Below, piece by piece: positions 8,570-16,937 of a stretch of DNA of 64,000 bases. The notes beneath the pieces are model-generated. The model was not told the origin of the DNA, ran no database searches, and saw only the letters and a list, made by a program, of their open reading frames with translations. Position 1 is the stretch's first letter. Each line of letters opens with the position of its first letter. The DNA lies in the NCBI GenBank assembly GCA_963660615.1, contig CAVKYE010000006.1:11443-75442 (forward strand), given 5' to 3'. Origin of the DNA: Coprosoma sp963660615 (lineage in GTDB: Bacteria > Bacillota_I > Bacilli_A > RF39 > UBA660). The position numbers were made by a program, and so were the translations under genes.

Positions 8570-9208
8570 TCAATTAATATTTTGTCTTAATTTACTAAGT
8601 ACCTTTTGTTCACACCTAGAAACGCGTGCCTGAGTAAGACCCAAATTAGAAGCAACCTCAGTTTGAGTCATATCTTCATAATATCTTTCAATCATAATAG
8701 ACCTCTCAGGTTCCTCCAAACTTTCAATCTCCATCTTTAAAAATAAAAGAGTATCATAATCATAAGTTTTACCAATTATCTCATGAAGCATCATATTAGT
8801 ATCACCAACATTCTCATCAATACTCTTAAAAGATAAAGAAGAAAGTGCATCCAAAACAACATCATATGGAATTTCTAAATAACTACTAATCTCCAAAATA
8901 GAAGGCTCCCTCATCAAAATTTGCTCAAGCTTTTCCTTAACCAAAAGCACCTTATTTCTAAGTGCCCTCATATCACGGCTAATTTTAATCCTACTATCAT
9001 CACGAATAACCTTCTTCATCTCACCTAAAATATAACTATACGCATACGTCGTAAACTTAGCCTTAGTCTTATCATAATTCTTATAAGCTAAAAGCATCCC
9101 ACTCACACCAGCCTGATATAAATCATCCATATCAGCCATAGGAAAATAAGAAGCAATTTTATATATTAATTTTTCATTTTCTTTAACAAGATCCGTAAAC
9201 TCTTTCAT
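8570..9208 (-). CDS. sigF: Sporulation RNA polymerase sigma factor (SigF-like)
   Basis: A 212-residue sigma-70 family factor with region 2 (DMDDLYQAGVSGMLLAYKNY and the TYAYSYILGEMKKVIRDD helix), region 3 and a C-terminal region 4 helix-turn-helix (MTQTEVASNLGLTQARVSR). Size and order resemble SigF/SigG/SigB-type factors. It starts at ATG 9208 with AGGAGGGG upstream, 8 bases after a SpoIIAA-like STAS gene, which argues for SigF, the first forespore factor. The anti-sigma kinase gene spoIIAB normally sits between these two genes and is absent. SigG is the alternative identity. Confidence 0.85.
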   Translation of the reverse strand: MKEFTDLVKENEKLIYKIASYFPMADMDDLYQAGVSGMLLAYKNYDKTKAKFTTYAYSYILGEMKKVIRDDSRIKISRDMRALRNKVLLVKEKLEQILMREPSILEISSYLEIPYDVVLDALSSLSFKSIDENVGDTNMMLHEIIGKTYDYDTLLFLKMEIESLEEPERSIMIERYYEDMTQTEVASNLGLTQARVSRCEQKVLSKLRQNIN

Positions 9209-9216
9209 ATCCCCTC

Positions 9217-9558
9217 CTATGAATTAATAATTTTTACCGCTGAAATCTCATCATTAACAATAAAATTTTCATCAAAAAACTTTAACATCATATTTTTTAT
9301 CTTTTCATTCGCATCCACACAAATAAAACTAAAACCATCATTATTAAGACAAAAATTAAAACTATTAATCAAAGCACATCTGCCCAAAAAATCCATATAT
9401 CTAACATCAGAAACATTAAATACAGCATTCTTAATTCCAGTTTTCTTGATAAAATCTAGAACCTCATAGGTAAACTGCATAACATTGTGCTCATCCAAAA
9501 ATCCACTAAGCTTAACAAACAAAATACCTCTAGCTGGACTAATATCAATATCAAGCAT
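9217..9558 (-). CDS. STAS domain protein, SpoIIAA-like, lacking the phosphorylatable serine
   Basis: A 113-residue STAS-domain protein that aligns along its length with SpoIIAA, the anti-anti-sigma factor that frees SigF: LSGFLDEHN near the start, then FNVSDVRYMD, and a C-terminal helix. In SpoIIAA the phosphorylation site lies in MDSSG. Here the same place reads M55-D-F-L-G59, so both serines are gone. The sequence between this gene and sigF is only 8 bases, with no room for SpoIIAB. I infer a rewired control of the sigma factor or a non-phosphorylated role. The start is ATG 9558, just after GGTGGGTGAT. Confidence 0.75.
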   Translation of the reverse strand: MLDIDISPARGILFVKLSGFLDEHNVMQFTYEVLDFIKKTGIKNAVFNVSDVRYMDFLGRCALINSFNFCLNNDGFSFICVDANEKIKNMMLKFFDENFIVNDEISAVKIINS

Positions 9559-9584
9559 ATTATCACCCACCTTACTTTATCACA

Positions 9585-10811
9585 TCACAATCTCTTTTTT
9601 AACACTTTCGACAAAATTAGAATTAATAAGATAAAAAGCAAAATAAACCCAAAATAATAAAATAAATCATTAGAACTTTCATAAGAAACCTCTTCCTTTT
9701 TTAGAGGAACAGAAGGTTTTGAAGAAACAACCGACAAATTATCCTCCTTCGCACTTGCCGAAATAACCGACGAAGTAACCAAAGGGAAATCAGACTTACT
9801 TAAAGTATCATTTGTGTCTAAAGTATCCTTTGTATCTAAAACATTATCAGAAAAATCTATAGAAACATCTGAAGATACATCATCATTCTCTTTTGAATCA
9901 TCAATAATACACCTAACCCTATAAGCATAAAAATCCTTAAACAATAAATCATCTTTATAAATATAATCCATATAAGCAGAAGACAAATAATCATCATAAT
10001 ACACCTTTTTCTCCTTATAAGTCTGATAAACAGTATCACGATATTTATAAACCGGACCTGCTCTTCTAAAAGCTACAATATTAGAAATTTCAAGAGGAAC
10101 CGAAGAATAAAATTCTTCCATAGTTGTAACATAATTAATAAGATGAACATCCTTACTATCCCAAAGAAGACTAAAATTTTCATCAAAAGTATAAAAATTA
10201 TTAGTATATATCTCATCATTATAACCAGTTCTAAACATCATCCTGTAATCATTCACACCATCACCACTAACACGCAAAACAACATCAAGCAAACTAATAT
10301 CCAAATCACATGGCAAATTAATATAAATAGATTCATCATTTTCTAAACTATCAAAACTTCCCGTAGACTTATTAGAAATATCATAATCAAGTTCCTTACC
10401 ATCATAAAGCAATTTAAACTCCTCAATTTTAAACGAATTAATCCAGAAATTTTTAATTTCAATAAAATTAATATCCTTTAGCTTCGCATATTTATACCCC
10501 CATTCCTGAACAATTTCACGACCTTCTTTCTCTTCTGGCATATCAAAACTTAATTCTGAAAAATCCGTATATTTATATGTATCATAATCTATAAAAGGAT
10601 ATTCCAAACTACTAGTTTCCGAAAAAGGACCATTTTCCCTTTCTAACTTATAATACTTATATCTCCTTTCTGTTTTAACATCAACCAAATCACTAGTTTC
10701 AATAAACTTATCATCATATTCACTAAAATCAGAATAATCAGTATATGATAATGCTGAAACATTAAAAGACACCATCATAAGTAGAATCACTACCATAATT
10801 CTTTTAAACAT
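9585..10811 (-). CDS. Secreted/membrane-anchored hypothetical protein
   Basis: I do not recognise this 408-residue protein. It has a signal peptide (residues 1-20, hydrophobic core VVILLMMVSFNVSALS), a Tyr- and Asp-rich extracellular part with beta-like patterning, a Ser/Thr/Asp-rich low-complexity linker near residues 305-365, and one C-terminal transmembrane helix (about 385-402) ending in KKRL. It would sit on the outside of the membrane. It heads the transcription unit that continues into the SpoIIAA-like gene and sigF, with a 26-base gap. Its upstream region carries a 59-bp element shared with the bacteriocin exporter gene. Confidence 0.6.
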   Translation of the reverse strand: MFKRIMVVILLMMVSFNVSALSYTDYSDFSEYDDKFIETSDLVDVKTERRYKYYKLERENGPFSETSSLEYPFIDYDTYKYTDFSELSFDMPEEKEGREIVQEWGYKYAKLKDINFIEIKNFWINSFKIEEFKLLYDGKELDYDISNKSTGSFDSLENDESIYINLPCDLDISLLDVVLRVSGDGVNDYRMMFRTGYNDEIYTNNFYTFDENFSLLWDSKDVHLINYVTTMEEFYSSVPLEISNIVAFRRAGPVYKYRDTVYQTYKEKKVYYDDYLSSAYMDYIYKDDLLFKDFYAYRVRCIIDDSKENDDVSSDVSIDFSDNVLDTKDTLDTNDTLSKSDFPLVTSSVISASAKEDNLSVVSSKPSVPLKKEEVSYESSNDLFYYFGFILLFILLILILSKVLKKRL

Positions 10812-10830
10812 ACCTTTCTCCTTTCCTGCC

Positions 10831-10889
10831 CCTCTATAGTTATGATACGATAAAAATTTCTAATTTCCTTCTTTTTAAAAGCAAAAAAA
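10831..10889 (-). promoter_or_regulatory. Conserved upstream element, copy A
   Basis: Read on the minus strand, this stretch nearly matches the sequence upstream of the exporter gene at 27970-28025. Shared blocks in order are TTTTTTTGCTTT, A-rich, AGGAAATT, TTTTATCGTA, CATAA and a terminal GAGG. AGGAAATT resembles the -35 of sigma-H promoters, which drive spoIIA in Bacillus; the downstream CGTAYCATAA block is where a -10 would fall but does not match the sigma-H GAAT. Confidence 0.6.
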
Positions 10890-11030
10890 CAAAAAAGTAT
10901 TTTCCCTCTAAATTCCCCCCAAAAATAACATTTTAATCAAAATCAAACCATCAAAATATTTAATTACTAACACCTAAAGACTACACTTTATTTATTTTTA
11001 TTTTTAAGATATAATTAATATGGTGATTTG

Positions 11031-13217
11031 ATGAAAGAACTATTAAGCCCAGCAGGAGATATCGAAGGATTAAAAGCCGCTATATTTAATGGTGCCGATG
11101 CAGTTTATATTTCCGGCAAAAATTTTGGGGCCAGAAAATACGCAAAAAACTTTACAAAAGAAGAATTAAAAGAAGCCATCTCACTCGCACACCTATATAA
11201 CGTCAAAGTATACATTACCGTAAACACCGTCATTTATGAAAATGAAATTAATGAATTCTTAAACTATATTAATTATTTATATTTAATTGGTGCAGATAGC
11301 ATAATAATTCAAGACATTGGTATGATTCACCTCATTAGAAAAAAATTACCCGACTTTGAAATTCATATCTCCACCCAAGGAAATAACTGTAATGACTACA
11401 CCCTAAAATATTACAAAAATTTAGGTGTTAAAAGAGTTGTCTTAGCCCGTGAACTATCCTTAAAAGAAATAAATAACCTAAAAACAAATATTGATAAGGA
11501 AGTTTTCATTCATGGAGCCTTATGCATTTGTTATAGTGGTTGCTGCCTTTTCAGTAGTCTAAATGGTAATAGAAGTGGCAATAGAGGTATGTGTGCAGGA
11601 CCTTGCCGACTTCCCTACACACTTATAAAAAATGATAAAATCGTAAAAACAAAAGGGCCATATCTTCTTAGTCCAAAAGAATTAAATACTTCAGATAACT
11701 TCAAAGAAATATTAAACAGTAACATTCAAAGTTTTAAAATAGAAGGAAGAATGAAAAGCCCATCATACGTCGCCTATGTAACCAAAATGTATAGAAATCT
11801 AATCGACAAAAAAAATAACCCAAACAATACCCAGGACAACCTAAAAAAAATATACAATCGTAATTTCACCCTAGGTCATTTATTTAATAAAACCGAAAAT
11901 GAATTAATGAACAGTATAAGCCCTAATCACATCGGTTTAGAAATTGGTAAAGTAATTAATATAAATAATAAATATATTAAAATTAAAATAAATGACAATT
12001 TATCTCAAAACGATGGAATAAGATTTTTAAAAACCGGCAAAGGAATGATTATAAATAAACTTTACAACGATAAAGGACTACTTATAAATAAAGCATCTAA
12101 AGGAGATATAATCCTAATTGACAACAAAATAAACTTAAAAACATTAGATAAAGTAAGCATAACTTATGATTATAACCTAATGAAAGAACTTTTAAACTTT
12201 CCATCAAAAAAAATAAATATAAACTTCAAAGTTTACGCAAAAATCAATAAACCCCTATCCATCACAATTATAGAAAACAATCACAAAATCACATTAAATG
12301 GAAATATCATAACAAAAGCCATAAACAAGGCCACAACAAAAGAAGAAATCACAAAAAAACTATCAAAACTAGGAAACACTCCATTTTATGTAAACAACAT
12401 AAACTTTGATATAGATGACAATATATTTATCCCCATCAGTGAAATAAACAACATTAGAAGAAATTTAGTAAATAAATTAACAGAAAAAAAACTAGAAATA
12501 AATAGAAAAATAACAAACACAAAAATAAAAAAAATAAACATAGAAAAAAAAGAAGATGTCATAAGTGCATATACAAACAAAGAAAATGTTCTAAAATATC
12601 TACTAAATAAAATAGATATGGTATATACAGATGATTTATTTCTATATAACAAATACAAATGTAATAAACTCTACTATCGTCTAGACAGAACAAATTATAA
12701 CCTTCCAGACTTTCACAACGAAAACTTAGTCATAACAGAAATAGGAAGTCTATATAAATATTCCAAAGATAACAACTGTATAGGTGATTATTCCCTAAAC
12801 ATAAACAATAGTTATAGTGCTAACTATCTAGAAAAAGAAGGATTAAATTACATAACCCTATCACCAGAACTTGATTTAAACAAAATAAAAATGATTGCTA
12901 AAAACTCATGCAACATAAAAGTAATTATTTATGGCACTTTAGAACTCATGGTCATAAAACATTGCATAATAAAAACACATGATAACTGTCCATCATGCAA
13001 AAACAACAACTACTACCTCTTAAATAAAAAAGGAGAAAAATTTAAAATCATAACCAAAAACTGCAAAAATCACATCATGCATCACGAAAAAATCAATCTA
13101 CTAAAAGAAATAAAAAAACTAAAAGAATATGGCATTAATAACTTTCATTTTGAATTTATAGATGAAGAAATAGATGAAATAAAAAACATTTTAAAAACAG
13201 TAAAAAGCTCAAAATAG
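11031..13217 (+). CDS. U32 family peptidase-like protein (RlhA/YegQ type)
   Basis: A cytosolic protein of 728 residues. The N-terminal half is a U32 domain: it opens KELLSPAGDIEGLKAAIFNGADAVY and has the family signature around EVFIHGALCICYSGCCLFSS, followed by GMCAGPCRLPY. The clustered cysteines could bind an iron-sulfur cluster. Related proteins modify tRNA (TrhP) or 23S rRNA (RlhA) by hydroxylation; true peptidase activity is doubtful in this branch. The C-terminal half resembles the DUF3656-type extension and carries a CPSC pair. It starts at ATG 11031 behind GGTGATTTG. It is one of few resident plus-strand genes and its 3' part is very A/C-rich. Confidence 0.85.
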   Translation: MKELLSPAGDIEGLKAAIFNGADAVYISGKNFGARKYAKNFTKEELKEAISLAHLYNVKVYITVNTVIYENEINEFLNYINYLYLIGADSIIIQDIGMIHLIRKKLPDFEIHISTQGNNCNDYTLKYYKNLGVKRVVLARELSLKEINNLKTNIDKEVFIHGALCICYSGCCLFSSLNGNRSGNRGMCAGPCRLPYTLIKNDKIVKTKGPYLLSPKELNTSDNFKEILNSNIQSFKIEGRMKSPSYVAYVTKMYRNLIDKKNNPNNTQDNLKKIYNRNFTLGHLFNKTENELMNSISPNHIGLEIGKVININNKYIKIKINDNLSQNDGIRFLKTGKGMIINKLYNDKGLLINKASKGDIILIDNKINLKTLDKVSITYDYNLMKELLNFPSKKININFKVYAKINKPLSITIIENNHKITLNGNIITKAINKATTKEEITKKLSKLGNTPFYVNNINFDIDDNIFIPISEINNIRRNLVNKLTEKKLEINRKITNTKIKKINIEKKEDVISAYTNKENVLKYLLNKIDMVYTDDLFLYNKYKCNKLYYRLDRTNYNLPDFHNENLVITEIGSLYKYSKDNNCIGDYSLNINNSYSANYLEKEGLNYITLSPELDLNKIKMIAKNSCNIKVIIYGTLELMVIKHCIIKTHDNCPSCKNNNYYLLNKKGEKFKIITKNCKNHIMHHEKINLLKEIKKLKEYGINNFHFEFIDEEIDEIKNILKTVKSSK

Positions 13218-13228
13218 AGCTTTTTTTT
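13202..13228 (+). terminator. Terminator after the U32 gene
   Basis: AAAAGCTC, a 6-base loop and GAGCTTTT run into a T tract. The 5' arm covers the last codons of the gene. Confidence 0.85.
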
Positions 13229-13289
13229 CATAAAAAATTTACAAATAATTTAATATTAATTTTAAAAAGAAAAAGAAGCCTTAAAACTC

Positions 13290-14375
13290 CTATCTTCCAA
13301 ACCTTTCAAAATCTTCATACCTTAAAACATACTTATAAGCAGTCTTATCATGGAAAATCATAAACCAACTTTCCATATCCTCACGAACTTCATTACAAAT
13401 AATTGGTGAATGTAACTCTTCTTCAATATCAACCAAATCTTTGAAAATCTTAATATTAACAACATCATATTGCTCTAACCTAGGCATATTCTCAGCTTCA
13501 GCAATAATATCTCCATACTCCTTAAGTATCTTATTAAGTTGCAATACATACTCAGATTTCCTAGTAGTCTTAATTAACTTACTTCCAAACTTTTTAAGTA
13601 AAACTAACGATAACAATAACAACGCAGTTCCAAGAACTAATAACGAAATATTAATACTATTACTATTTTGATCCGTTTGCTCATAAACTGTTTGATTTCC
13701 ATTATTTATATAATCAGGTTTAATTTGAACAGTTTGCGTAAGTAGTGGAATTTGTAAAGTCATAGTATTAGTTTCTTGTAAAGTATTTTCTTCACCATTA
13801 AGTCCACCATTTATAGTCACCTTAAAAGCAACATCCACTCTAGAATCAACAGAAAGACCAAACTGATTTCTAAAGTCCGTCATTATTTGATTATACTTAT
13901 TATAATCAAGTGACACAGTCTTATCAATTTTTATATTATTTCCAGTTCCCGTTTTAGTCTCATTAGGAAGAATTTGATAAGCCTTTGACCAAACTTCAAC
14001 AGTTTTTGAATCAGATTCAGAATATAATCCTTTAGCAGTCGCCACTAAACTATATGAATATGTATAATCCAAATCTTTACTACTACTTAAATTGTAACTT
14101 ACATCCACATCAATATGATCAATTAATGAGGCTATATACTGTTTATTCATCCCTAAATATTCCGATGTAAAGAAATCATTTTGTTTTAAATAAACACGAT
14201 AATTCAAATTACTATTATAATTATACGAATACAACTCCTTTTTAGAAGCACCATTTGGGTTTAAACTTTTAACAATAGCAAATATTGAAAAAGCCATTAA
14301 CACTAAAACAATGATAAGAATAAACACTTGTACCCATTGTTTTAAAATTACTTTATTTTCATTTTTTGGTTTCAT
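13290..14375 (-). CDS. DUF5305 family membrane protein
   Basis: A 361-residue membrane protein. One helix lies near residues 14-34, followed by an extracellular region of about 200 residues and a second helix near 244-262; the rest is cytosolic. The extracellular segments NYRVYLKQNDFFTSEYLGMN and VDVAFKVTINGG are typical of DUF5305 proteins, which recur next to SipW-type signal peptidases. Its role is not established; it may help deliver or anchor the SipW substrates. It follows the sipW-like gene with a 22-base gap and shares its strand. Confidence 0.75.
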   Translation of the reverse strand: MKPKNENKVILKQWVQVFILIIVLVLMAFSIFAIVKSLNPNGASKKELYSYNYNSNLNYRVYLKQNDFFTSEYLGMNKQYIASLIDHIDVDVSYNLSSSKDLDYTYSYSLVATAKGLYSESDSKTVEVWSKAYQILPNETKTGTGNNIKIDKTVSLDYNKYNQIMTDFRNQFGLSVDSRVDVAFKVTINGGLNGEENTLQETNTMTLQIPLLTQTVQIKPDYINNGNQTVYEQTDQNSNSINISLLVLGTALLLLSLVLLKKFGSKLIKTTRKSEYVLQLNKILKEYGDIIAEAENMPRLEQYDVVNIKIFKDLVDIEEELHSPIICNEVREDMESWFMIFHDKTAYKYVLRYEDFERFGR

Positions 14376-14397
14376 TTTATCTCTCCTTTTTATTCTT

Positions 14398-15540
14398 TTA
14401 TGATACTACTCCACTAAGCCATACAGAAGGATATCCAATATATGGAATCGTGAAGGACACTTTGCCAACAACTTGTTCTGCACTAACCCTATCAAGATCA
14501 ACCGTATTATTATGATCACCCTTAGTGACATATAAAATATTTCCATATTCATCATTTTCAGTATCAACTATCCTATGAACAACAAACTTAGAGCCACTAG
14601 TAAATTGAATAATATCATTCTTTTGTAATTCTTTCTTTTCTAATCTAGTAAGTTTTCTTACAACAACAGCATCACCACGATTAAATGTCGGTGACATACT
14701 ACCCGATAATACAGCAACCGGTTGATACTTAAATACCCCAATAACAAATCCAGCCATTACAGCAATAAAAGCAAATACCGGAATATACATGGCAGGATTG
14801 TATTTTTTTCTATCCCGTGCCGATAACCTTTCATTTTTCTTAATATGTTCAAAATTTAAATATACAAAAAGGGCAAGTGGTACAGTTACACCAACAACAG
14901 ATGTTACAAACCAATCAAAGTTTGGCATTATTGGAACAATAAATTCTGGGAGTGTCAAGAAAAGCCTATAAATTATAGATAACTTTGCTCCGCCTATTAA
15001 AACAAAATAAGTCATAACACCACTCGTCACAAAAGTCGGAATTAAAACCTTAGCCGTATATATAAATGCTTCTTTTGCATTATCAAAATTTTCTGTGATA
15101 TCCGTAAAAGATACATTAATCAAAGCTAACAAAATAGTAATAATTACAAAATTATATATTTTTTTCTTTTCAAGCTTAACCATAGCCTCACGAATTATCT
15201 CTTGGAAAAATATTATACTACCAAACGCCCATATATTCTTAAGAATACTCAAAATATCCTTAGAATAAGGCGTGTTTTGATACCCAAATAACAAACCCAA
15301 CAAGAAATAAATTATAAAATAAATAATTAAACCAATTATCAAGCTTTGCGTTTTCCCAGTTTCATTCTTTATTCTAGTACTAGTATCCTTACTCAGGTAT
15401 ATAGAAATTCCACATATCACAACCCAAATAAGAGGATTTACAAGTTCATTATAAAACGATAAAGATGATGGAGATAAAACAAAATTAGAAAGCAATATAT
15501 AGCCTATTAATAAAGCGTATATTATCAAAAGATTCCTCAT
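14398..15540 (-). CDS. Signal peptidase I, SipW/archaeal-ER type, with long membrane N-terminus
   Basis: A 380-residue membrane protease. The C-terminal catalytic domain has the nucleophile Ser281 in VLSGSMSPTF and His322 in FVVHRIV, where ordinary bacterial signal peptidases have Lys; this Ser-His arrangement marks the SipW/ER-like class. A KGDHNN segment follows. The first 230 residues hold about seven hydrophobic segments, an extension beyond the roughly 190-residue Bacillus SipW. The two TasA-like genes upstream are the obvious substrates. It would act at the outer face of the membrane. Confidence 0.87.
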   Translation of the reverse strand: MRNLLIIYALLIGYILLSNFVLSPSSLSFYNELVNPLIWVVICGISIYLSKDTSTRIKNETGKTQSLIIGLIIYFIIYFLLGLLFGYQNTPYSKDILSILKNIWAFGSIIFFQEIIREAMVKLEKKKIYNFVIITILLALINVSFTDITENFDNAKEAFIYTAKVLIPTFVTSGVMTYFVLIGGAKLSIIYRLFLTLPEFIVPIMPNFDWFVTSVVGVTVPLALFVYLNFEHIKKNERLSARDRKKYNPAMYIPVFAFIAVMAGFVIGVFKYQPVAVLSGSMSPTFNRGDAVVVRKLTRLEKKELQKNDIIQFTSGSKFVVHRIVDTENDEYGNILYVTKGDHNNTVDLDRVSAEQVVGKVSFTIPYIGYPSVWLSGVVS

Positions 15541-15642
15541 ACTTTTTTACCCCTTCTTAGACATTTTTTATCTAACCCCACTACTGTAAACAATTATAGC
15601 ATAAATTAAACTATTTATCAATTAATTTCCAAAACAAAAACT

Positions 15643-15666
15643 AAAAAACTACCTTTCGATAGTTTC
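15643..15666 (-). terminator. Terminator after the second TasA-like gene
   Basis: On the minus strand AAACTATC, GAAA and GGTAGTTT are followed by a T run, 12 bases after the gene. It may allow partial read-through into the sipW-like gene. Confidence 0.8.
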
Positions 15667-15677
15667 TTCAAATATAC

Positions 15678-16235
15678 TTACGCTTGAGTATAAGATAAAG
15701 TTACACCAAGTTGTGCTGTTTCTTTAGCAGTAACAGTATTTTCACCTGGATCCGTGAACTCTGCTTTAACAGTCATAGTAGCAGTTCCATTAGCAGCAAT
15801 TGTAGTTGGTGTTGGAGAAGTAACTGTAAATTTAATATTTCCCTTAGTTGCAGTTAAACCAGTTACAGTACCACCATCAAGAGTTAAAACAGGAGTACCA
15901 TTTTTAGCAGACAAAGTACCACTATTTTTAATAGTTAAAGTGAATAATACTGAATCACCAGGTTGAGTTAAATCAGCAGTTAAATTAGCAGTTAAATCAT
16001 CATTACTATAAGTAATTGAACCAGTTGGAGCAGTAGCACCACCTAAACCAGTAGTACTATCAATAACACCAGCACCATCTTGCTTAGAATTATCAAAACG
16101 TACATCCCATTTAGAAGTAATGTTTGCAGTTCCATTAATATTTAATTGTGTTGCAAATGCAGCATAACCAACTGCCATAACCAATACTATTGCAAGTAAT
16201 CCTCCTATTAAAACATTTTTATTTTTTTCGTTCAT
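15678..16235 (-). CDS. SipW-dependent TasA/camelysin-like secreted protein (copy 2)
   Basis: A 185-residue exported protein. It has the SipW-class signal: KNKNVLIGGLLAIVLVMAVG then YAAFA, with cleavage expected after AAFA, followed by TQLNINGTANITSKWDV. Downstream is a beta-rich domain with the motif QPGDSVLFTLTIKNSGTL, as in TasA/CalY biofilm-filament and camelysin proteins. It is paralogous to the neighbour at 16374-16877, sharing the signal region and the PGDS-VKN motif. It has its own promoter and terminator, consistent with high expression of a structural protein. A filament role is inferred from family and context. Confidence 0.83.
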   Translation of the reverse strand: MNEKNKNVLIGGLLAIVLVMAVGYAAFATQLNINGTANITSKWDVRFDNSKQDGAGVIDSTTGLGGATAPTGSITYSNDDLTANLTADLTQPGDSVLFTLTIKNSGTLSAKNGTPVLTLDGGTVTGLTATKGNIKFTVTSPTPTTIAANGTATMTVKAEFTDPGENTVTAKETAQLGVTLSYTQA

Positions 16236-16290
16236 CCTTTTTCTTCCTTTCTAGTATATTTGGCAAGTACACATTCCTACCATTGAAACA

Positions 16291-16318
16291 ATTATATCAC
16301 ATCAAAAAAAAAAAGCAA
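16291..16318 (-). promoter_or_regulatory. Promoter of the second TasA-like gene
   Basis: On the minus strand TTGCTT (16318-16313), a 16-base T-rich spacer and TATAAT (16296-16291) lie about 55 bases before the start at 16235. Confidence 0.6.
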
Positions 16319-16327
16319 TAAAATTTC

Positions 16328-16360
16328 TAAAAAAATAGATGATTTTTTTCATCTATTTTA
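16328..16360 (-). terminator. Terminator after the first TasA-like gene
   Basis: On the minus strand AAAATAGATGA, an A-rich loop and TCATCTATTTT make a long stem followed by Ts, directly after the stop at 16374. Confidence 0.85.
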
Positions 16361-16373
16361 AATTATCCTGTGA

Positions 16374-16877
16374 CTAAGCACTTTGAACATAATTCATAAC
16401 CATTGACAAATCACTCTTAGTATTTGTTGGCTGACCAGTTACAGCAGGATTATATTGAACCGTTATAGTAAAAGTCTGAGTTTTTCCTGCAGCAATTACA
16501 TCATCCTTAGCAATACCATTATAAGTATAAAGAATTGCATCATTTTCATCATGGGTAAATGTTAAATTACTTAACTTAGCAGCAAGCGTTCCATCATTTT
16601 TAACCGTAACAGTATAAGTTAAAGAATCTCCTGGCGAAACTAATTCAGTCGTAAAATTAGCATTCAAACTACCATCTTCAACCGTAGCACTTACACTCTT
16701 AGCAGTTCCAACTGGTGTTCCCGGAGTAATACTATCAATATGTACATCCCATTTAGAAGTAACATTTGCAGTACCTTGTATATTTAAAGTCGTACTAAAA
16801 GCAGCATAACCTACAGCCATTACAAATACAATTGCAAGTAATCCGCCTATTAAAGCGTTCTTGTTTTTTGCTTCCAT
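16374..16877 (-). CDS. SipW-dependent TasA/camelysin-like secreted protein (copy 1)
   Basis: A 167-residue exported protein with the same SipW-type signal as its neighbour (KNKNALIGGLLAIVFVMAVG then YAAFS), then TTLNIQGTANVTSKWDV and the PGDSLTYTVTVKNDGTLAAK motif in a small beta-sandwich domain. It is the promoter-distal-most upstream member of the TasA-like, TasA-like, SipW, DUF5305 set. The mature parts of the two paralogs differ much more than their signal regions, so they may be filament and accessory subunits. No cell-wall anchor motif is present. Confidence 0.83.
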   Translation of the reverse strand: MEAKNKNALIGGLLAIVFVMAVGYAAFSTTLNIQGTANVTSKWDVHIDSITPGTPVGTAKSVSATVEDGSLNANFTTELVSPGDSLTYTVTVKNDGTLAAKLSNLTFTHDENDAILYTYNGIAKDDVIAAGKTQTFTITVQYNPAVTGQPTNTKSDLSMVMNYVQSA

Positions 16878-16937
16878 ATTTTCATCCTTTCCTTACAATC
16901 TAAATATATCATAAATAGTACAATTTTTCAATATCTT

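Noticed and set aside
9209..9216. A short or frameshifted spoIIAB between spoIIAA and sigF
   Set aside because: Only 8 bases separate the two genes, and no kinase motif occurs in any frame nearby.
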